This document shows, piece by piece, positions 59,281 to 64,000 of a DNA stretch of 64,000 nucleotides. The translations under genes were made by a program, and so were the position numbers. Positions within the stretch are counted from its first letter, which is position 1. The number at the start of each line of letters is the position of its first letter. The DNA comes from Collybiopsis luxurians FD-317 M1. Lineage: Eukaryota; Basidiomycota; Agaricomycetes; Agaricales; Omphalotaceae. The DNA lies in NCBI GenBank assembly GCA_000827265.1, contig KN834793.1:137753-201752 (forward strand). The letters are read 5' to 3'. Under the pieces are notes generated by a model that was not told the origin of the DNA, did no database searches, and worked only from the letters and a program-made list of their open reading frames with translations.

Positions 59281-59788
59281 ACTTAGACAAATTACTGCCA
59301 GTTTAATGTTCATTGAAATTTATCACTGTTTTCTGAATAATCCTTTCCGTCAATTTTCTAGTCCAGGTCTCCAGAGATCCCTGTTAGCAGTTAAGTATCT
59401 ATAAGTAAGTCTAAGCATGACAATTGCTCAGACCGGAGTTGTACTTACACTTGGTTAAGAAATGGGCTTTCAGCAGATGGTACAACATAGCTTACTTACT
59501 CTGCCGTCGTCTGTACTATGGGATATTCGTTGTGCCAGTCCGGCACTCACTTATTCTATCCATCGTCGCGGAACAGTTAGTCTGATTATTTCATATTACT
59601 TACCTTATATAGAGCTTGTAGTAGATACAAGACCCCTTGTGTGTTTGCCAAGGGTTCCCTGCCTACACGAGTGACCTTTCTCTTCCTTCCGAGCCCGCGC
59701 AGGGTCTAATTCAACAATTATGGCTTCTTGAAGCCCTCCACTTGAGTCGGGGACTGCCGCCTTGGCGTAGGCTCGTAGCCAGACAGTC
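59281..59788. other. intergenic, no gene seen
   Basis: A frame at 59462-59674 (70 codons) is unsupported. Nothing else. Confidence 0.4.
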
Positions 59789-59790
59789 TA

Positions 59791-60157
59791 TGAGGGCCGG
59801 TCTAATGAGGGCCTGTCGATAGAAAGGCTGGGAGATTTCGGAACTATTTCGGTGGGTGCGTACGGAGTTTGAAATTTGCACCCTTGACAGCTGTCGGCTC
59901 GTCGGCACTTCCACTGATGCCGTTAAATGCACTAAGCAAAATGCTTGCGAGATCTTGATTTACAGACAATTTTATGTTGTAATACCAATATCTATAATAT
60001 TTCAGTACATACTTGACTATTTCACTGTCCCCAGAACTGGTTGTTTGACAAGTAGTAATGGTCGGGACGAGAAATTCAAACTCCGTACGCACTCACCCAA
60101 ATAGTTCCGAGATCTCCCAGCCTGTCTATCGACAGGCCCTCATTAGACCGGCCTTCA
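59791..60157. mobile_element. 367-bp MITE with long terminal inverted repeats
   Basis: The terminal inverted repeats are about 86 bp each with a handful of mismatches (both contain 'ggccggtctaatgagggcct' and 'gtgcgtacggagtttga'). TA flanks both ends (59789-59790 and 60158-60159). The centre is AT-rich and non-coding. The mirror-image frames on the two strands that begin and end alike are by-products of the palindrome. The right end is 147 bp from the P450 start codon. Confidence 0.85.
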
Positions 60158-60304
60158 TATAGCTTCATAGACAGGATGGGTATGAGTCTAGCCTTGGCGG
60201 TGCTAAGGATTACTTTGCCCGCGGTCCGACGTTGTCAGATGCTCATCTCAACAATCAAGTTTTTAAAAAGGCCCGATTCACATTGTCACTGTACTCGCAC
60301 TACC

Positions 60305-62495
60305 ATGCTGCATGAGCTTGCTGCCTTATTATCAATCTCCCTGGGAGTAGTCACTGCCGTTCTAGCTTTCAGCTACTTCTTTCCGCGTCACCATAATGAC
60401 TCCACGCTGCCTTATCCCCCGGGGCCGAATGTCGCCCCTGATACTATGCCAACTTTTGACCCTTGGGCTCAGTATCAAAAGTGGGGAAAGGAATATGGTC
60501 AGTAATGTCAATTCAAAATCGACGTTGGCACCGCTCACATGGTCTGATTTTCAGGTGAACTTGTCTACATTCGTGAAACAAACACCTTGATTCTCAATCA
60601 TTCTCATGTTGCGATTGACCTGTTGGAAAGGCGTGCTCGCACTTACTCAGATCGACCGGGATCTCCCTTATTGGACTTGTGAGTCATTCCCTTGTAATAG
60701 TTTTTCTCGAATGAAAGCTGATTAATCTAGATTTGGAACCTCGTCTGTCCTCTCATTAATGGCAAGTAGGTTGATGTGTCGCTGAATAGCTTGAATTAAC
60801 AAACATCTCTGCAGAGATATTCTCCCAGTTGGCGTTACCATAGGAAACTTTTCCAACAGAGCTTTCGCCAAGCTGCTGTACCTCGCTTTTTCCCAGCGCA
60901 ATACAGTAAAATTCATGAATTTTTGTATAATTTGATAACCACTCCCGAAAACTTCATGCAACATTCTATGGCGTGCGTTTGAACATGTATATAGAAACAA
61001 GTTTTTTGCTAATTCAATTGTACTTACCAGGCTATCTCAGCAACTTATCTATACTTCGATGTATGGGTTTGATATTGACCCCAAAGATCCTCTTGCACGA
61101 AAAACCGCTGAAGTATTGAGACTAATGGGAGAATCTCTTCTTATCGGCGCTTTCCCCCTTCCTCAGCGATTCCCATGGTTGATAACTATGCCTTCGTGGT
61201 TCCCCGGCTGCGAATTCAAAAAGGAAGCAGAGAAATGTCGCAGTGGTCTTAAAGAAGTGGATAGTATTCCCTATAACAAGGCAATAAATAATTTTGTGAG
61301 CCGCACAGGTCCCCTCCATTTTGCCAATTATTATGTGGTCTTACCCAGCCATGGTATATGCAGAAAAATGGTTTGGCTACTTCCCTCATTGCTGAGTTAG
61401 CAACAAAAAGTAAAGGTACACCAAAGGAGATTGATGCAATCAAGTCAATGGGCACCATCAGTCTTCTCGGTGAGCTTCGCTAGTGATATTGTACCTCTTA
61501 GCTTCCTGCTTGACCTGGCACCTTTCTTTAGCTGCGTCAGACACGGTAGAAAGTTCCATACTTTGCATTTTATCCGCTGCTCATTATTAGTAGACCATGT
61601 CTTCCATCAGCTCATTTTTGCTCTGTATGTGTCTCAACCCAGAAGTACAGTGGAAAGGCCAAGAAGAGCTGGATCGTGTTGTTGGCGGAGATCGACTGCC
61701 TACATTTGAAGACCGTCCTTCTCTGCCTTACGTTGAAGCTATCTATCGCGAGACTATGCGATTACACCCTCCCCTTCCCTTGGGTAGGTTGATTTTGGGC
61801 AGCGGAACTTATTGAAGGCTCAGACACCGATGAATAGGCGGTCCACATAACTCGATTGAAGACGATACGTACCGCGGTTATTTAATTCCCAAAGGTTTCG
61901 TCTCCTTGTAATCCGTGTTTGAAGATCTCAATCTTTGCATAGGTTGCGAGGTCATTCCCAATATTTGGTATGTCTGTGTTCTATCTGCCCTGATGAATAG
62001 TTTCCCAATAGAACCAGGGCTATGAATCGGGACCCCGACATCTATTACGAGCCAGACAAATTCATCCCCGAACGTTATCTCGAGTCGGAAAAAGGACCGT
62101 TCAGAAGCATAAATGAGATTTACGCATTTGGATTTGGTCGAAGGTTTATTAGAATCTCTATCATACCATATGATTCCTAATCCGCTTCTGTGCTTCCTAC
62201 TATATGCAGAGTCTGTGCTGGCCGTTATATGGGCGAAAACACTGTCTGGCTCGCCATCGCTTCTGTTTTGGCCACCGTCACTTTGGGTAAGGCGAAAGAT
62301 GAAAATGGAAATGAAATCGACATTCCTGGAGAATTCACGAACAGCTTTTTCCGGTGAGTTCTGGAGTGAGTATTGTCTGTTATGTCATTTTTGAATTGTC
62401 GCTGCAGACATCCCAAGCCTTACAAATCCTCTATCGTTCCTCGCACTTCCATCGCAAGGGATTTGATTCTAGCTGCGATCTCAATGAAGGATTAA
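60305..62495 (+). CDS. cytochrome P450, with one apparent frame break
   Basis: Thirteen exons: 60305-60497, 60555-60678, 60731-60765, 60815-60972, 61031-61295, 61349-61469, 61532-61545, 61594-61783, 61838-61894, 61943-61967, 62018-62143, 62210-62353, 62408-62495, about 513 codons. A membrane anchor ('AALLSISLGVVTAVLAFSYF') is followed by 'LPYPPGP', helix C 'WRYHRKLFQQSFRQAA', an I-helix 'AASDTT', ExxR in 'YRETMRLHP' (61750-61761), 'FIPERYLE' and the haem loop 'FGFGRRVCAGRYMGE'. It belongs to the multi-exon basidiomycete P450s that hydroxylate hydrophobic substrates at the ER. All joints keep frame except exon 3 to exon 4: exon 3 ends in phase 1 while exon 4 needs phase 0, and I found no GT-AG alternative. 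Either a 1-base change has broken the gene or that small exon is misplaced. A role in oxidising products of the terpene synthases is possible but rests only on proximity. Confidence 0.8.
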
Positions 62496-62585
62496 AATCT
62501 CTACCTTACATATTCATCCTGTATCATAGTATGTAGTTGGAATGAACTTGTGGTTTTGCTAACCAGTTGTAAATTTTTGCATCGA

Positions 62586-63075
62586 TCGGTAATTTGTTGC
62601 AAAAACTCGATCCGCGAGTAAGAGCAGCACAGTATGTACTATGCATTGGTACATGCAATAGACAGCACCCTCACAGCGTGATACTTGTTGGCACATCACA
62701 TCTGTTTGTCAAGAACCTGTCAAACAGATACTGAGGTTACTGCTGTTCCACACTTCCACATCCTTGTGAATGAGGAGCGTACTCAGCCTGGCTGTCAGAT
62801 CCTAGCCATGTGTTTGAGTAAAAGTCCAGTGCCCAACTTGCAGTGAGCCTCATAACGGCCATTCTTTAGCTTCTGTACCGGGAGCAGGGGAAGCTGGTCA
62901 AAAACAGACGAGGGATTTGAAAGCATACGAATCTTGCGCAAAAGGGGAGGGAATCCGTAAGCTGTTGCTAATAACTGGCGCAAGAGATGGAGGTTGCCAG
63001 CATCTCCACCATATCCGAGGCTAATATCCTCCTTAGTCATTGACACTGCCTTGACTCTCTACCTTTATACACTGT
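62586..63075 (-). pseudogene. SRPK-like kinase 5' fragment, right direct repeat
   Basis: Counterpart of 58866-59280. It contains the region corresponding to the start of the decayed kinase and its upstream DNA, but no catalytic-loop or C-lobe sequence follows. A minus frame of 83 codons (63046-62795) is open but unrecognised. The two copies bracket the P450 and the MITE. Confidence 0.6.
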
Positions 63076-64000
63076 CGTGGTCGTGGTATAGCTATCATTC
63101 AATCAACATCCGATTGTCGAAGACACATAAATTATCTGCATCTTGAATGAAAATCGTAAATTATGGTGCCTTGCCTGGTCTCGTTCTAAACGACATACCC
63201 GTGGCGTGAGTCCATAGAGTCAAGCATGTATCATACGAACTTTGATCTGTACTTGATCATCATTCGTCTGGCAGGTCCCAAAAATGTGAATGGCCCCACT
63301 GGAACGATGGACGAGTACAGCATAGTGGTGTATCGTATCGCCGGAGCCTCGCCGTATCTCAGAACCTCTGAAATCTCACCGAAATCTTTTGATTTGGACG
63401 GGGCAAATTCTGGAATTCTGACCCAAAGATTGTTGTTGGGTCTTTGTGCCCAAGAAGTGCAGGAAGCAGCATATAAGCTGTCTTTTCTTCCTCTGCATTC
63501 TGTGCCGTCAGTGCAACGCATCGCAGTCTGTTTAAAGGATCAGGATGGCGAATTAGAAGAGGCTAAAAATATCCGCGACTCACGAGCAAAGAGAGTCGCT
63601 TTGATGCCTCCAGGGACCAGCTCTACGTCAGAACGGTTTACATGTCATTGCAGACAGATTGCGAGACAGATTGTGACAATGAGAAAAGCCAATACTTTTC
63701 GCTCAAAAGAGCCATCGTTTCTCTTACGATTGGTAACTATGACACTGGAAGTGCCTGAAATAAGTAGGTGAACATAGACGGCAGCAATAAATGTGGAAAC
63801 AGGTTATATGAGCCCGTGGACCGAAAAAGCTAGGAAAAGCAGGCTGCCAGTCGATGGGTTGGGTTTACAGTGACGAATGCTTGGTAAATGCAGAGACCAC
63901 AGCCAAGTGTAGGTGAAATTGACAGCATGAAGGAAAGGAGGACTATTCGCAGAACCACCTGATGCAGAGCGGCAATAGTTACCGTTTCTGGGAATCAAAT
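63076..64000. other. window end; unassigned open frame at 63226-63771
   Basis: A plus-strand frame of 181 codons from an ATG at 63226 to a stop at 63771 has mixed, protein-like composition ('GPTGTMDEYSIVVYRIAG', 'SVPSVQRIAVCLKDQDG') but no motif I recognise, and a 96-codon frame opposes it. It could be a small gene, or an exon of one running out of the window. Confidence 0.3.

Noticed and set aside
59844..60104. Mirror-image open frames on both strands ending in similar KLRTH sequences
   Set aside because: Produced by the terminal inverted repeats of the MITE at 59791-60157, not genes.
60305..62495. Calling the P450 a member of a specific terpene pathway
   Set aside because: It lies 6 kb beyond the last synthase with an unrelated membrane-protein gene and a kinase relic between; proximity alone is not enough.
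1..64000. CRISPR array, tRNA and rRNA genes
   Set aside because: No regularly spaced identical repeats, and no cloverleaf with an A-box and GTTCGAATC-type B-box was found on reading both strands; eukaryotic context makes CRISPR unexpected.

Overview
This is nuclear DNA of a filamentous basidiomycete, most likely an Agaricomycete. Genes are cut by many short (about 45-70 nt) GT-AG introns, and the gene families seen (Flo8-type LisH regulator, seven-helix basidiomycete membrane protein, class I terpene synthases, expanded SRPK-like kinases, a multi-exon P450) fit that group. I rebuilt exon chains by hand from splice sites and reading frame. Unless stated otherwise, exon lengths sum to whole codons, which is the main support for each model. 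No tRNA, rRNA or CRISPR array was found.

Layout. (1) 1-11 kb, accessory: a seven-helix membrane-protein gene (3.5-5.3 kb) with the 3' flank of a second copy at the window edge, two inverted-repeat elements, and a block of about 2.3 kb almost free of CpG (6.8-9.05 kb). (2) 11.7-24.7 kb, housekeeping: a Flo8/LisH regulator, a giant multi-START protein, pyridoxal kinase and Arp2. (3) 24.7-32.3 kb: three tandem units of about 2.7 kb, plus a vestige. Each starts with a copy of the arp2 5' end (antisense) and holds a plus-strand gene of an uncharacterised family. The first two units end with a copied 3' end of flo8. In unit 1 that tail is fused in frame, giving a 461-aa chimera; unit 2 has a stop at the junction; unit 3 is truncated. 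(4) 32.9-54.2 kb: five intact paralogous terpene synthases (two minus, three plus) set in non-coding DNA with miniature inverted-repeat elements; two of the five are a recent segmental duplication. (5) 55.2-56.7 kb: a Ser/Thr-rich single-pass membrane protein. (6) 57.7-64 kb: a decayed SRPK-like kinase, a MITE, and a cytochrome P450 with one apparent frame break, bracketed by direct repeats.

Function. The terpene synthases would cyclise prenyl diphosphates, and the P450 is the only obvious tailoring enzyme nearby. No prenyltransferase, transporter or pathway regulator was recognised, so this is better called a terpene synthase array than a complete biosynthetic cluster. Arp2 (actin branching), pyridoxal kinase (PLP supply), the START protein (lipid binding) and Flo8 (transcription) are unrelated core genes. 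The unusual biology is in the tandem units, which recycle pieces of flo8 and arp2 from the same window.
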